Assembly: GCA_963739515.1 (NCBI GenBank)
Contig: CAVUAO010000003.1
Span: 806,001-870,000 of the forward strand
Direction of reading: 5' to 3'
DNA: 64,000 bases
DNA from: JBFYTX01 sp963739515
GTDB lineage: Bacteria; Chloroflexota; Dehalococcoidia; Dehalococcoidales; RBG-16-60-22
The stretch's first letter is position 1, and the number at the start of each line of letters is the position of its first letter. The notes beneath the pieces are model-generated. The model was not told the origin of the DNA. It worked only from the letters and a program-made list of their open reading frames with translations, and searched no databases. The translations under genes were made by a program, and so were the position numbers. Below are positions 34,661-44,204 of the stretch, one piece after another.

Positions 34661-37600
34661 TTAGACTGACCGTCTGGTTCTGACAATCAGGGCAATAACC
34701 GCGATGACCAGTACCGCACCAATGATGATGATCGCCCAGATGTACGCAGGAGAGATTTCCTTGGTGGCAGGCTGCGTCGGTATGGTGATCGTCACCGGCG
34801 GTGGGACGGTGATGGTGAAGGTCGGCGTCGGCGGGATGGTTATCGTCGGCGTCGGCGGTGGGGTAGCCGGTACCGCTACGGTGAAGCTACCGATACTTGA
34901 CCAATCGCCTTGGGTCGGCTGAAGAGACCTGACTCTCCAGAAGTAGGTCTTGCCGGCTTCCAGGGTCATGGTGGTGAGCCGGATGGCCGTGGTGGCTGAC
35001 TGCTCGTCAATCATCGGCGCTACGAAGAGTGTGCCGGTGTCCATCTGAAACTCATACATGGTAGTTCCGGCGACCGGGGTCCAGGAGAAGGCCGGCTTGG
35101 TGGCGACATCGGTCGCTCCGCTAGCCGGTGAGCCGATGCTGGGTACGGAAGCCGCTACCTGCTGGACGGTAAAGCTGCGTATCTCGGACGCCTTGCTGGC
35201 GAGCGGGACTGAAGCCGCTACCATCCAGTAATAGGTGAGGCCGGGGTTGAAGAGACCGCCGCCTACGATGGCCGAAACAATGGGTGCAGCGCTAGGCACC
35301 GGAATAGGAGCGCCTACCGGCTGGGTGAAGAGTGCATCCAGGGCGATAAACAGGTTGTAGTTGGTCGCCAGGGATACCCGGTTCCAGGTGAAGTTAACGG
35401 GCTGGACGGTGCCGTTAGTGGCGCTCGTGAGCTGAATCGTAGCTTTATCGGCCGGGCCGGTGAGCACTGGGGCATTCAGCGCCAGCGTATCCTGGTAGTA
35501 GTAGATAAGGTTAATAATGCCGGGTACGGTGGGATTGATACCATAGAGCATGATATCGCCGGGGGCCCCGGTGCTGGCTCTGATAGCGGGCGGAAGGACG
35601 CCCCTGTTGAGGGGGAGGGCCTGAGCGTAGCGCGTGCCCCAGAAGGGATTGATGTGCGTTCCAGGGAACGTCGGCATAAGCGTGCGGTTGACGTAGGAGT
35701 TGACTGCGGTGGAGTCAATGGCATAAAGCACGCCTTGCGTATAGACGAGGCCTACGTTGACCTCGGTCGTGGTCGCCGCGGTCATGTTCATCGTTTTGAA
35801 CTCGCCGAAGGGGTTGGCCGGGCCGAGCGCACAGCGATAAACGGCGACGGTGGCGGAATCAGCGGCGAAGATAAAGTCGCCGGCCGCCAGTCCGCTGGCA
35901 GCTACGAGAACGTTAGTAGAACCTGCTGGAAGACCAAACGTTACGGTCCAGGTGACGCCGCCATCGGTCGAGTAGTTCACACCGCCGGCCGTGCCGCCGA
36001 CGATGAGGTTGTTAGCACTGAGGCTGAGCATGGAGTAGATGGAACCGGCGGCCAGCTTGGTGCTGACCGGTAAGCCCCAGGTGAAACCGCTGTTGATGCT
36101 CTTGTAGATGTTGGCGGTTCCGAAGGCGCCAATATAGATCGTGGTCGAGTTCTCTACGGCCAGATCCTGGATACCGGCGGGGGCAAGGCGCTTGTTCCAG
36201 CGCGATACGCCGCCGTCGGTGCTAACGAATATGGTCGTCCTCGGAGCGGTGCTATCAGCAGCATAGATGACGTTGGCATCGGATGCGATGCCGCGCAGGA
36301 TGAAGCTGGTGGCATCCGCCGGATAAACGCACAGTACCCTGGTCACGGAGAACATCGAGATGCGGAAGATGGCCGTGGTGGTCGCATCATGCGAAGCCAG
36401 ATACCATGGATCGCCCGTGGCGCTCATCCAGATATCATCGGCCGTGGTGACATTGTTGTCCAGCAGGGTATAGTCGTTCCAGGTAAGGCCGAAGTCCATG
36501 GACTTGGAGATGCAGGAAGCGTCACCGGTTTTGCCGCCGTACAGGATTTCGCCGTCGTATTTAACGATGACGTTATCAGGGCCTGCCGTGTTCACGCCGA
36601 TTTGCTTGTAGTTGCGGGCGTTGAAGAAGGTAGGCGTGGCGGCCATCGGGTCGGCCGACCTGACGACGTTGTTGGTGAGAGAAGCGCCGCCGGCCAGGTT
36701 CGTGCCGTCATAGGTAACACTGTAAATGCCGGGGCCGGTGCCCGCTACGGAACCATAGACTCTCGTGGCCGGAGCGTTATCGATTTCGCGCCAGATGCCG
36801 CCTACTTCAGCGGCAGTGGTGCCATCGGTAATGGTAGCGCCGACAAAGCCAATGCGCAGGGTCTCGTCGCTGCCGTCAAAGTCCGGTGACAGAGCGAGAG
36901 ATGCATGATTTACTGTGACGCCCGGGGTAACGAGGACACCGGAACCATTATAGATGGTAACCGGGTATCCGGCCGCTACCGGGGTGTCCCATTTGAATGA
37001 GTTGAAGCTGAGGATGTGGTAATCGACAGCGCCAGTAGCCAGCGGTGCCCGTATCTACGAGGACAGCCATGGCCATGTAGTCGGAGGGGAAGTTGGGGGA
37101 GAACGCGAAGGCCGCGACGTTGTCATAAGCCACCGCGCCAGTCCCGAAAACCGGGGCTGTCACGAAGTCAGGAGCGGCACCCAGAGCCGCATTCTTCCAG
37201 GCGCCGATGCCCGGGCCATAGCTATAGTAGTAGAGGCCGGGGAGGTTAGCGCCGGCCGTGCCGTAAATGGCGACATAGCGGGAGCCGCCGGTGATTAGCG
37301 GTGAAATCGTTATACCGTTAACGCCGGTGATTTTAACAGCCGGTGGAGCTCTGAACGACGCCCATCGAGCTGAAGGTAGCGCCGCCGTTAGTGGAGATGG
37401 CGGCACATACGCCGGCAGTAGTACCGCGGGTAGTGCTGGCAACGACGATAAAGTTGGGATCGTCGGGTGCCATTGCCACAAAGTCAGCAGTTGCGACGAT
37501 GGCAGCCGGCTATTTTCGCGGAGATATCCGTCCACATAGCTCCGCCAGAAGTACTCTGTAAGAGGGCTGGGGGAGCCGTGGTGGTAATCCGCCGGGGACT

Positions 37601-37815
37601 GCGCCGGTGACGGCATACATGGTCATGCCGCTGACGGCGTAGTCAATAACGTTAGTACCCGGGGCTAGCCCGAAGAAGAGCCCGCTGGGCTGGTCCACCT
37701 TGTATTGCCAGGCCAGCGGGTCGGCGGCGGCGGCCGGTGTCGTCATGACTAACAGCGTGGACAGCATGACGACTACCAGTACGACGCCCCAGAACTTTTT
37801 GATTGATTTTTTCAT
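34661..37815 (-). pseudogene. Surface-anchored BNR-repeat protein (paralogue 2), frameshifted
   Basis: The N-terminus (ATG 37815, AAGGAG upstream) is a signal peptide ending in TTPAAAADP. The downstream frames together encode about 1050 residues: BNR/Asp-box repeats (STDGGVSRWNK, STDGGVTWTVT), two Ig/FN3-like domains (GKTYFWRVRS), a Thr/Pro-rich stalk and a C-terminal membrane helix with RTRRSV. The frame changes near 37595, 37507, 37345 and 37035. Between these points the peptide is fully protein-like (for example VATADFVAMAPDDPNF), so one-base indels are the only damage. From about 37030 to 34661 the frame is continuous. Same architecture as 29990-33109. It is either a fresh pseudogene or has uncorrected sequence errors. 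Confidence 0.75.
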
Positions 37816-37902
37816 CGACTTTTTATTAACTCCTTAGTACTTTTAATATGTTTATCCCCGCAAACAGGCATGGTTCTTTTATTTGCCATTTTTACGGAGA
37901 TA

Positions 37903-37965
37903 CTATTGCTTAAAAGCAGCAGTTGGAGCGGCCTGGCTCCTTCTTCCCTTGCGGGTCAAATGCAT
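37903..37965 (-). CDS. Possible 20-residue leader peptide
   Basis: An ATG at 37965 lies 7 bases after a near-perfect ribosome site (AAGGGAGGTGAT) and opens a 20-codon frame, beginning MHLTRKGRRS, rich in Arg, Ala and Gln, ending in TAG at 37903. A TTGACA/TATATT promoter lies about 50 bp upstream, and the BNR paralogue 2 gene begins 87 bp downstream. It could be a translated leader or a small protein. Nothing in the peptide suggests a function. Confidence 0.35.
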   Translation of the reverse strand: MHLTRKGRRSQAAPTAAFKQ

Positions 37966-38012
37966 GCCATCACCTCCCTTCGGATAGATACCTATATCAA
38001 GGTACTCCCCAT

Positions 38013-38040
38013 AATATAGCACACCTACAAGCTTTGTCAA
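38013..38040 (-). promoter_or_regulatory. Sigma70-type promoter upstream of BNR paralogue 2
   Basis: On the minus strand TTGACA (38040-38035), 16-bp spacer, TATATT (38018-38013). The leader from here to the ATG at 37815 is about 190 nt and contains the 20-codon frame. The rest of 38041-38304 shows no gene. Confidence 0.65.
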
Positions 38041-38304
38041 CTATTTTCAGCTATGGTTAACATAAATATTTTCCGTATTGCTTTATTTCATAACGTCCCC
38101 GCCGGCCCCCCCGGATAGGACCGGGGTGTCGAATATTTATGATGTTTTTATCACATTACTATCGTCCGGCGGACTTTATAACCGAATTTTATACTTAAAA
38201 TAAATTTGCCTTATTAATCCTCTTTTAAATTCCTGATGGAAATACTAAAAAGGTTGGGCTTAAATGAAGGGGAAGTAATTATCAGATGTAAACAATGGTC
38301 ATGA

Positions 38305-39553
38305 TTACTTTAACCGCCCCGCCAGGTCGGCAAGTCTGACGGTCTCTTGTTGGGCGCCGGCCATGTCCCGCAGCGTTACCGTCCCCGCTTTAACCTCGTC
38401 CTCCCCGATGATCACGGCGTAGCGGACGTTAAGAGCATTGGCCTGCCGCAGCTGGGCTTTCAGGCTTTTTTCGCCGGTGGCGGTCACGGCGGGGACGCCG
38501 TCACGCCGCAGACTGGCCGCCAGCTTTATCGCCGCCTCCCTGGCCGGCTCGCCCATGAAAGCGATGAGCACCTGGAGGCCGGGAGGTGCCGGGATACTGA
38601 CGCCCTGTTTCTTGAGGTTGAGGATTATCCTCTCGATGCCGGCCGCGAAGCCGATGGCCGGGGTCGGCTTTCCCCCCAGCTCCTCGATAAGCCCGTCATA
38701 TCTCCCGCCGGCGCCGATAGCCCCCTGGGAGCCGCCCTCCGCCGGATGTATCTCGAAAACCGTGCGGGTATAATAGTCGAAGCCGCGCACCAGGCGGTGG
38801 TTGAGCGTAAAGGGGATAGAAATCAGGTCGAGGTATTTCTTCAAGTTGTTAAAATGTTCGGCACACGCCGCGCAGAGGTAGTCGGTGCTGGCGGGGGCGG
38901 TATCGGCTACCGGCTGGCAGGACGACTGTTTGCAGTCGAGCAGGCGTAAAGGGTTTTTCTCCAGCCGTATTTTGCAGTCGGCACAGAGGACGGCGTCATG
39001 TCCGGCGTAGTGTTCTTTAAGAGCGACCAGGTATTTCGGACGGCACTCTTTGCAGCCGATGCTGTTGAGCTGCAGCGAAATTTTTTTCAGCCCCAGTAAT
39101 TTATAGAACTGCCAGGCGATATCGATTAGCTCGGCGTCGATGGCCGGGTCGGCCTCCCCGATAGCTTCGCACCCGAACTGGTGGTGCTCTCTGAGCCTCC
39201 CCGCCTGCGGTCTTTCGTAGCGGAAAATCGAGGCCAGGTAAAAAAGCTTGACCGGCTGGGGCAGGTTTGGCATGCCGTGTTCCAGGTAGGCGCGGCAGGC
39301 CGGGGCGGTTCCCTCCGGGCGCAGGGTCATGGATTTGCCCCCCAGGTCCTCGAAGGTATACATCTCCTTCTGGACGATATCCGTATACTCGCCCACGCTG
39401 CGGCGGAAAAGGCCGGTGTCCTCGAACGTGGGGGTATCGATGCGCTGGTACCCGAAGAGCCTGCGTGATATCCGCGACGACTTTTTCTACATAGCGCCAG
39501 TAGGGCTGCTCTTCCGGCAGGATATCGGTCGTTCCCCGCGCTGCCTGGTACAA
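38305..39553 (-). CDS. hisS: Histidine--tRNA ligase with one frameshift near its N-terminus
   Basis: Read across one frame change this encodes about 415 residues of HisRS. It starts at a TTG (39553) behind AAGGAG: MYQAARGTTDILPEEQPYW. Near 39460 one extra base shifts the frame; the continuation LFGYQRIDTPTFEDTGLF is in the frame that runs to the stop. Class II motifs are intact: FRYERPQAGRLREHHQF (motif 2), the His-specific LVRGFDYYTRTVFEI, GAGGRYDGLIEELGG and AIGFAAGIERI (motif 3), followed by the anticodon-binding domain. Because hisS is normally essential and single-copy, the frameshift is more likely an error in the sequence than a real mutation. Confidence 0.9.
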
Positions 39554-39692
39554 CTTTGACTCCTTAATCTTTTCTTAAAGCTAGAATACAGTATCGGTGG
39601 AAGTTTTGCAAAGAGCCGGAAAAGCATATCCCAGCTCTTGGCTCCCCGTCATTAAGTGGAATGCAATTCTAATCCATGTTAGAATCGATATA

Positions 39693-40430
39693 GTGAACAT
39701 TAACAAAAGACATTTCAAAGGTCTCGGTTCAATCGTGCTGGTGGTGCTGATAACTGCCTTGTTGGCATCATGCCAGCCGGTATTAGGGCAACACCAGCCG
39801 GCCACCAGTATAACGATAGCGCTGGAGCCTGTTCCTCCGGCCCAGGAAAATACCACCCCGCCACCGGCCGCCAGTATAACGGTAACCCCGGAGCCTGTCT
39901 CTCCCTCCACACCTCCGCCGGATACCAACATAACGTCAGCGCCGACGCCGGTTTATCCGGCTCCGCCAAATCCAACCCCGCAGATAACACCCCTCGGAGA
40001 GTTGCATATCACCGGAAAGGCGCAGGATGTAGATATTTCCACATACAGGTTGACGATCAGCGGACTGGTAGAAAAGCCGCTCTCGCTGACCTATCAAAAC
40101 ATCCTGGCATACCCTTCCGTGACCGCAACAGGGGTAATCGACTGCCCCGGCTTTTTCACAGACATTGCCGAGTGGACGGGAGTGCCGCTGAACACGCTTC
40201 TGGCGGAGGCCGGCTTGAAATCCGGGGCGCGTTGGGTAACCTTTTATGCGGTAGATGGATACCAGCAGACATTATCCCTGGAAGAGATTAATGAGGAAAG
40301 CGTTTTTCTGGCCTATAAAGTCAACGGCCAGATCCTGCCGCCGGAGCACGGCTACCCCCTGCGGGTAGCCGCCAACGGTTCTGTCGGCGCCAAGTGGGTC
40401 AAGTGGCTGGCAAGCATAGAAGTTAAATAA
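39693..40430 (+). CDS. Lipoprotein with sulfite-oxidase-type molybdopterin-binding domain
   Basis: The start is taken at GTG 39693, which gives a short basic N-terminus and a lipoprotein signal ending in ITALLASC; a longer frame begins at 39597. After the Cys, about 85 residues of Pro/Thr/Ser-rich stalk contain a threefold degenerate repeat (ITIALEPVPP, ITVTPEPVSP, ITSAPTPVYP). The C-terminal about 150 residues are an oxidoreductase molybdopterin-binding fold (PF00174): LTISGLVEKPLSLTY, then GVIDCPGFF with the presumed Mo-ligand Cys, and GYPLRVAANGSVGAKWVKWL. This would be an outer-face, membrane-anchored Moco protein, but no heme or partner subunit is adjacent. The gene is divergent from hisS. 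Confidence 0.75.
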   Translation: MNINKRHFKGLGSIVLVVLITALLASCQPVLGQHQPATSITIALEPVPPAQENTTPPPAASITVTPEPVSPSTPPPDTNITSAPTPVYPAPPNPTPQITPLGELHITGKAQDVDISTYRLTISGLVEKPLSLTYQNILAYPSVTATGVIDCPGFFTDIAEWTGVPLNTLLAEAGLKSGARWVTFYAVDGYQQTLSLEEINEESVFLAYKVNGQILPPEHGYPLRVAANGSVGAKWVKWLASIEVK

Positions 40431-40577
40431 AACCAAAGGCGAATCCGATTCAAGTCCGGTATCTCATTTTTAGACGCCACTTCTAGTCTGGTCGCATCAC
40501 TCCCCTCATTTACACTCCCTCTCTTTTGGGCTATACTGAAATTGCAGACTTACCTATTATACGAATGCAGAAAAATC

Positions 40578-42812
40578 ATGGATTTTAATCGGTTGCTGGA
40601 AAAAGCCAGGGAATACCTGCCGCCGGAAAAACTGGCGGTGGTGGAGGAGGCTTATAAGTTCGCCGCCGAGAAACACCAGGGACAGGTGCGACTTTCCGGG
40701 GAGCCTTTCCTGGACCACCCCGTGCAGACCGCTTTTATACTGGCGGAACTCCAGCTCGATTCCGCCTCGCTGGCGGCCGCCCTGCTTCATGATATTCCTG
40801 AAGAGACCGGCGTACCCATCGCGGATATATCGGCTAAGTTCGGACCGGAAATCGCCAAGCTCGTTGACGGCGTCACCAAGCTGGGTAAGGTCTCGCTGGC
40901 CACCGGAGTCGCCGGGCCGTCTCAGGCGGATAACCTGAGGAAAATGCTCGTCGCCATGGCCGAGGACCTCCGGGTGGTCTTTATCAAGCTGGCGGACCGC
41001 CTCCACAATATGCGCACCCTGAGCGCCCTCCCCAAAGACCGGCAGCTGCGCAACGCCCAGGAGACCCTGGACATCTTTGCCCCACTTGCCCACCGCCTGG
41101 GGATATGGGAGCTGAAATGGCAGCTGGAAGACCTCTCTTTCCAGTATTTAAAGCCGCAGGAGTATGCCCGCGTCGCCAGCCTTGTCGACCTCCGGCGCAA
41201 TCAGCGGGAGAAATTTATCGCCCGGGCGATTGAGCTCCTCAAAAAAGAGTTCGACCGCGCCGGACTGGCGGCGGATATTTCCGGTCGACCCAAGCACCTG
41301 TACAGTATTTACCAGAAAATGGAAAAATATTCGGCGATGGGCCGCGACTTCGGCGATATCTACGACCTTTTTGCTCTGCGCGTCCTCGTCGGGAGGATCC
41401 CGGATTGTTATAACGCCATGGGCACCATCCATAACCTGTGGCACCCCCTGCCCGATGCCTTTGACGACTATATCGCCAATCCCAAGCCGAACGGCTACCA
41501 GGCGCTGCATACTGCCGTGATGTGCCTCGGCACCACCCCCCTGGAAATTCAAATCCGCACCCGGGATATGCACCACATCGCTGAATACGGCGTCGCTGCC
41601 CACTGGCGTTATAAAGAGGGCGAAAAGAAGGACATCCAGTTCGAGGAAAGGATGGCCTGGCTGCGCCAGCTCATCGAGTGGCACCGCGAGCTCGCCGGCG
41701 CCGAGGAATTCTTAGAGTCTGTCAAGACGGATATCTTCATCGACCAGGTTTTCGTCTACACCCCCACCGGCGAAATCAAAGACCTCCCCAAGGGCTCCAC
41801 CTCCCTCGATTTTGCCTACCGGGTCCACACCGACCTGGGGCACCGCTGCGTGGGCGCCAAGATAAATGGCAAGCTGGAGCCGTTTAGCTATATCTTGAAA
41901 AACGGGGACATCGTCGAAATCATCTCCTCCAAGAACCCCCGCGGTCCGAGCCTGGACTGGCTAAACCCCAACCTTGGCTTTGTCAATACTTCTCATGCCA
42001 GGTCGAAAATCCGGCAATGGTTCAATAAACAGGAAAAGACAGAAAACATCGAGCGCGGCCGGCAAATCCTGGATAAAGAGGTGCGCCGCCTGGGCATCAA
42101 GACGGAGCGCCAGGCCCTGGCCGAGCTTTTCGGCCATACCAACCTCGATGATTTTCTGGCGGCCGTCGGCAACGGCGGTATCACCGCCCATCAGATTGTT
42201 TTAAAACTCGCCGCACAGGAGGAAAAAGCCCCCGGCACGGCCGAGGTGACCGCCCCCAAAGCGACCGGCTCATCGGTGCAGGTCCTGGGCGTCGGCGACC
42301 TCATGACCAGTATCGCGCAATGCTGCCATCCCGTCCCCGGCGATAAGATTATCGGCTATATCACGCGCAGTCGCGGGGTTTCCATCCACCGCCAGGACTG
42401 CTATAGTATTCTCAACGAAGACGAGCAGGAGCGGCTTATTCCGGTGGAATGGGGACAGAGCGACGACCATCTTTATCCCGTCAATATCCAGGTGGAAGCC
42501 TGGGACAGGGTCGGCCTGATGCGCGATATTTCCACGGTGGTGGCGGAAGAAAAAGTAAATATTACCTCGGTGAGTCTTTCCGACGGCGTCGGCGAGACCA
42601 CCGCCATGTTTTTAACTCTGGAGACCAGGGGACTGGCGCAGTTGAGCCAGATTTTAAAGAAGATAGACGGCGTTAAAGGCGTCATCAGCGTCAGCCGGGT
42701 CGGCGCGGATACGTCCCGGCAGGGTACCGCGGTAACCCCGGTCCCATCCCCCGGTAAAAAAGAGGATGCCGGTTTAATGAAAAATCAAACGGAGGTAAAT
42801 CTTGGGAAGTAA
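40578..42812 (+). CDS. relA: Bifunctional (p)ppGpp synthetase/hydrolase
   Basis: A Rel/SpoT protein of 744 residues if started at ATG 40578 (MDFNRLLEK); an upstream start at 40542 adds 12 unlikely residues. The HD hydrolase domain has H47 and H71-D72 (LLHDIPEET), so hydrolysis is probably active. The synthetase domain has DIYDLFALRVLV and NPKPNGYQALHTAV. TGS (VFVYTPTGEIKDLPKGST), a zinc-finger-type CCHPVPGD region and a C-terminal ACT domain follow. It makes and degrades the stringent-response alarmone. The rpsT start lies 11 bp inside its 3' end, an unusual coupling of stringent response and ribosomal protein genes. Confidence 0.93.
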   Translation: MDFNRLLEKAREYLPPEKLAVVEEAYKFAAEKHQGQVRLSGEPFLDHPVQTAFILAELQLDSASLAAALLHDIPEETGVPIADISAKFGPEIAKLVDGVTKLGKVSLATGVAGPSQADNLRKMLVAMAEDLRVVFIKLADRLHNMRTLSALPKDRQLRNAQETLDIFAPLAHRLGIWELKWQLEDLSFQYLKPQEYARVASLVDLRRNQREKFIARAIELLKKEFDRAGLAADISGRPKHLYSIYQKMEKYSAMGRDFGDIYDLFALRVLVGRIPDCYNAMGTIHNLWHPLPDAFDDYIANPKPNGYQALHTAVMCLGTTPLEIQIRTRDMHHIAEYGVAAHWRYKEGEKKDIQFEERMAWLRQLIEWHRELAGAEEFLESVKTDIFIDQVFVYTPTGEIKDLPKGSTSLDFAYRVHTDLGHRCVGAKINGKLEPFSYILKNGDIVEIISSKNPRGPSLDWLNPNLGFVNTSHARSKIRQWFNKQEKTENIERGRQILDKEVRRLGIKTERQALAELFGHTNLDDFLAAVGNGGITAHQIVLKLAAQEEKAPGTAEVTAPKATGSSVQVLGVGDLMTSIAQCCHPVPGDKIIGYITRSRGVSIHRQDCYSILNEDEQERLIPVEWGQSDDHLYPVNIQVEAWDRVGLMRDISTVVAEEKVNITSVSLSDGVGETTAMFLTLETRGLAQLSQILKKIDGVKGVISVSRVGADTSRQGTAVTPVPSPGKKEDAGLMKNQTEVNLGK

Positions 42813-43113
42813 ATCAGCGTTAAAACAGGCCAGGGCCTCGGGGAGGCGGCAGGAGCGTAACAAGTCCGTCCGCAGCGCGGTGAAGACCAATATCACCAAG
42901 GCGGAAAAGCTTATTTTTACCGGCGAGATGGACGCCGCTAAAGAAGCGGTAACGGCAGCGGTGAGCGCTCTGGATAAGGCGGCGGAGAAAAAGATGCTGC
43001 ACGGCAATAACGCCGCCCGCCGCAAAGCGCGACTGCTTAAAAAGTTGAACCAGGCTTTAGCCCAGCCGAAGCCCGCCCCGAAACCCGCCGCGAAGCCGGA
43101 AAAAGCCGCCTAA
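42802..43113 (+). CDS. rpsT: 30S ribosomal protein S20
   Basis: A 103-residue S20. The start is TTG at 42802 with GGAGG 7 bases upstream, overlapping the 3' end of relA by 11 bp. The N-terminus has the basic helix RRQERNKSVRSAVKTNI, and the C-terminal half has the conserved LHGNNAARRKARLLKKLN. The tail adds about 20 residues of repeated PKPAPKPAAKPEKAA, a Lys/Pro/Ala extension common in high-GC or thermophilic lineages. It binds 16S rRNA early in 30S assembly. The relA overlap implies translational coupling. Confidence 0.93.
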   Translation: MGSKSALKQARASGRRQERNKSVRSAVKTNITKAEKLIFTGEMDAAKEAVTAAVSALDKAAEKKMLHGNNAARRKARLLKKLNQALAQPKPAPKPAAKPEKAA

Positions 43114-43242
43114 CAGCGCAACTGCAAAGTCTCCTAACAAAAATCCCCTCTCTTGGTAGAGATGGGATGAGGGTTCAGGCCATCCGGCAGCGTATACTTC
43201 CCCGGGATTTATCTTCGGGGAAAGCCCGGTTCTAATTTCGCT

Positions 43243-43386
43243 TTAGTCCGAGGACGGTATCGGTTTGGCTTCCTGTACCTGCATTTCCTGGCCGTCGCAG
43301 GTAAGTGTGCCGTCACCGGCTTTAGTGCAAAGGGCTTCGGAGCCGCATACCGGACAGCGATATCTTTTACCTAGTTGACTTGCCAC
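43243..43386 (-). CDS. Desulforedoxin-like mini-protein (CxxC...CD variant)
   Basis: A 47-residue protein starting at GTG 43386 behind AGGAGG. After a short polar lead (ASQLGKRY) come RCPVCGSEAL and GDGTLTCDGQEM. This is the fold signature of desulforedoxin and of the N-terminal domain of desulfoferrodoxin, in which an iron is held by CxxC and a CC pair. Here the CC pair is CD, so one ligand is Asp or is missing. An additional Cys lies at SEALCTK. It follows its paralogue by 28 bp on the same strand. Too short for routine gene callers. A small rubredoxin-type or zinc site is the likely role. Confidence 0.75.
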   Translation of the reverse strand: MASQLGKRYRCPVCGSEALCTKAGDGTLTCDGQEMQVQEAKPIPSSD

Positions 43387-43414
43387 TTTTATACCTCCTG
43401 TAAAAGAGGGTCGA

Positions 43415-43534
43415 TTATTTTTTTTGCTCCATGGGCTGGCCGTGGCATATTATCGTTCCGGCCCCGCCTTTGGTGATAATTATCTCGGCACCGCACTTGG
43501 TACAGCGGTATCTTTTGCCTACCTGGTTTGCCAT
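43415..43534 (-). CDS. Desulforedoxin-like mini-protein (CxxC...CH variant)
   Basis: A 39-residue protein starting at ATG 43534 behind GAGGTGG. ANQVGKRYRCTKCGAE and GAGTIICHGQPMEQ match the desulforedoxin pattern (Y.C..CG...GxGT..CCGQPM), except that the CC pair is CH. A Cys3His metal site would therefore be expected. It is 28 bp upstream of the CD variant, and the shared start (QxGKRYRC) shows they arose by tandem duplication. Both are probably expressed together. Iron or zinc binding cannot be decided from sequence. Confidence 0.78.
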   Translation of the reverse strand: MANQVGKRYRCTKCGAEIIITKGGAGTIICHGQPMEQKK

Positions 43535-43611
43535 AGCGCCACCTCTTCGCGATAATTTACCTATATCATTATAAGACTGAAATGGGTTGATGTCAAAGCT
43601 GAGCGACGTTT

Positions 43612-44045
43612 TTAGAGCCGGGCGAACTTTTTCCCGAGTTCCTTGCAGGCTTTGAGATTTTCCTCCGTGGGTTGCCGTTGTGCGCCGAGGCTCTCGTACA
43701 TTTTCTTCATGCCGAACCCCCCGCAGATTCTTTCGACGCTCTCGATGGCGGGCATTGCTCCGCCCCCGTAGCTCCCGAAGACGGCGAACGGTTTATTTTC
43801 CAGCTGTCCCCGGCCTCCCCCCACACGCGGTCGAAGAAGTCTTTGACCATCCCCGCCATGTAGCTGAAATAGTTGGGCGTGCCGATGACCACGGCGTCGC
43901 AGTTGAGGATGTCGTTAACGCCGGCGTCGGCGGCTTTTTTCAGCGTCACCGTTGCCCCCGCCTGTTTTGCCCCCTCCCATATCGCCTTGGCCATGGCTTC
44001 GGTATTGCCGGTCTGCGAATGATAAATAATGAGAATTTTTTTCAT
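43612..44045 (-). CDS. Flavodoxin-family protein, one frameshift
   Basis: Read across one frame change near 43815 this is a flavodoxin of about 143 residues. The N-terminus (ATG 44045) has the FMN phosphate loop IYHSQTGNTEAMA; the W/Y contacts lie near GTPNYFSYMAGMVKDFF. After GEAG the frame changes, and the second part reads LENKPFAVFGSYGGGAM through to KELGKKFARL. The protein-like quality on both sides suggests a single indel. As an FMN carrier it may serve an anaerobic reductase. There is no operon partner. The two ferredoxin-like mini-genes lie immediately downstream on the same strand. Confidence 0.75.
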
Positions 44046-44204
44046 TTACGGGGAGTCCTCCTTAGTGGATGGATTTCAGCAATGAAGTATAATCAGGGGC
44101 TTCTTGCCTGTCAAGCTGATGACCCTGTCATTGCGAACAACCCTCAAAGCTGGGATTGATATTGATTTTTGATGATGTTATAATCATCGCGCATAATTGC
44201 TACG

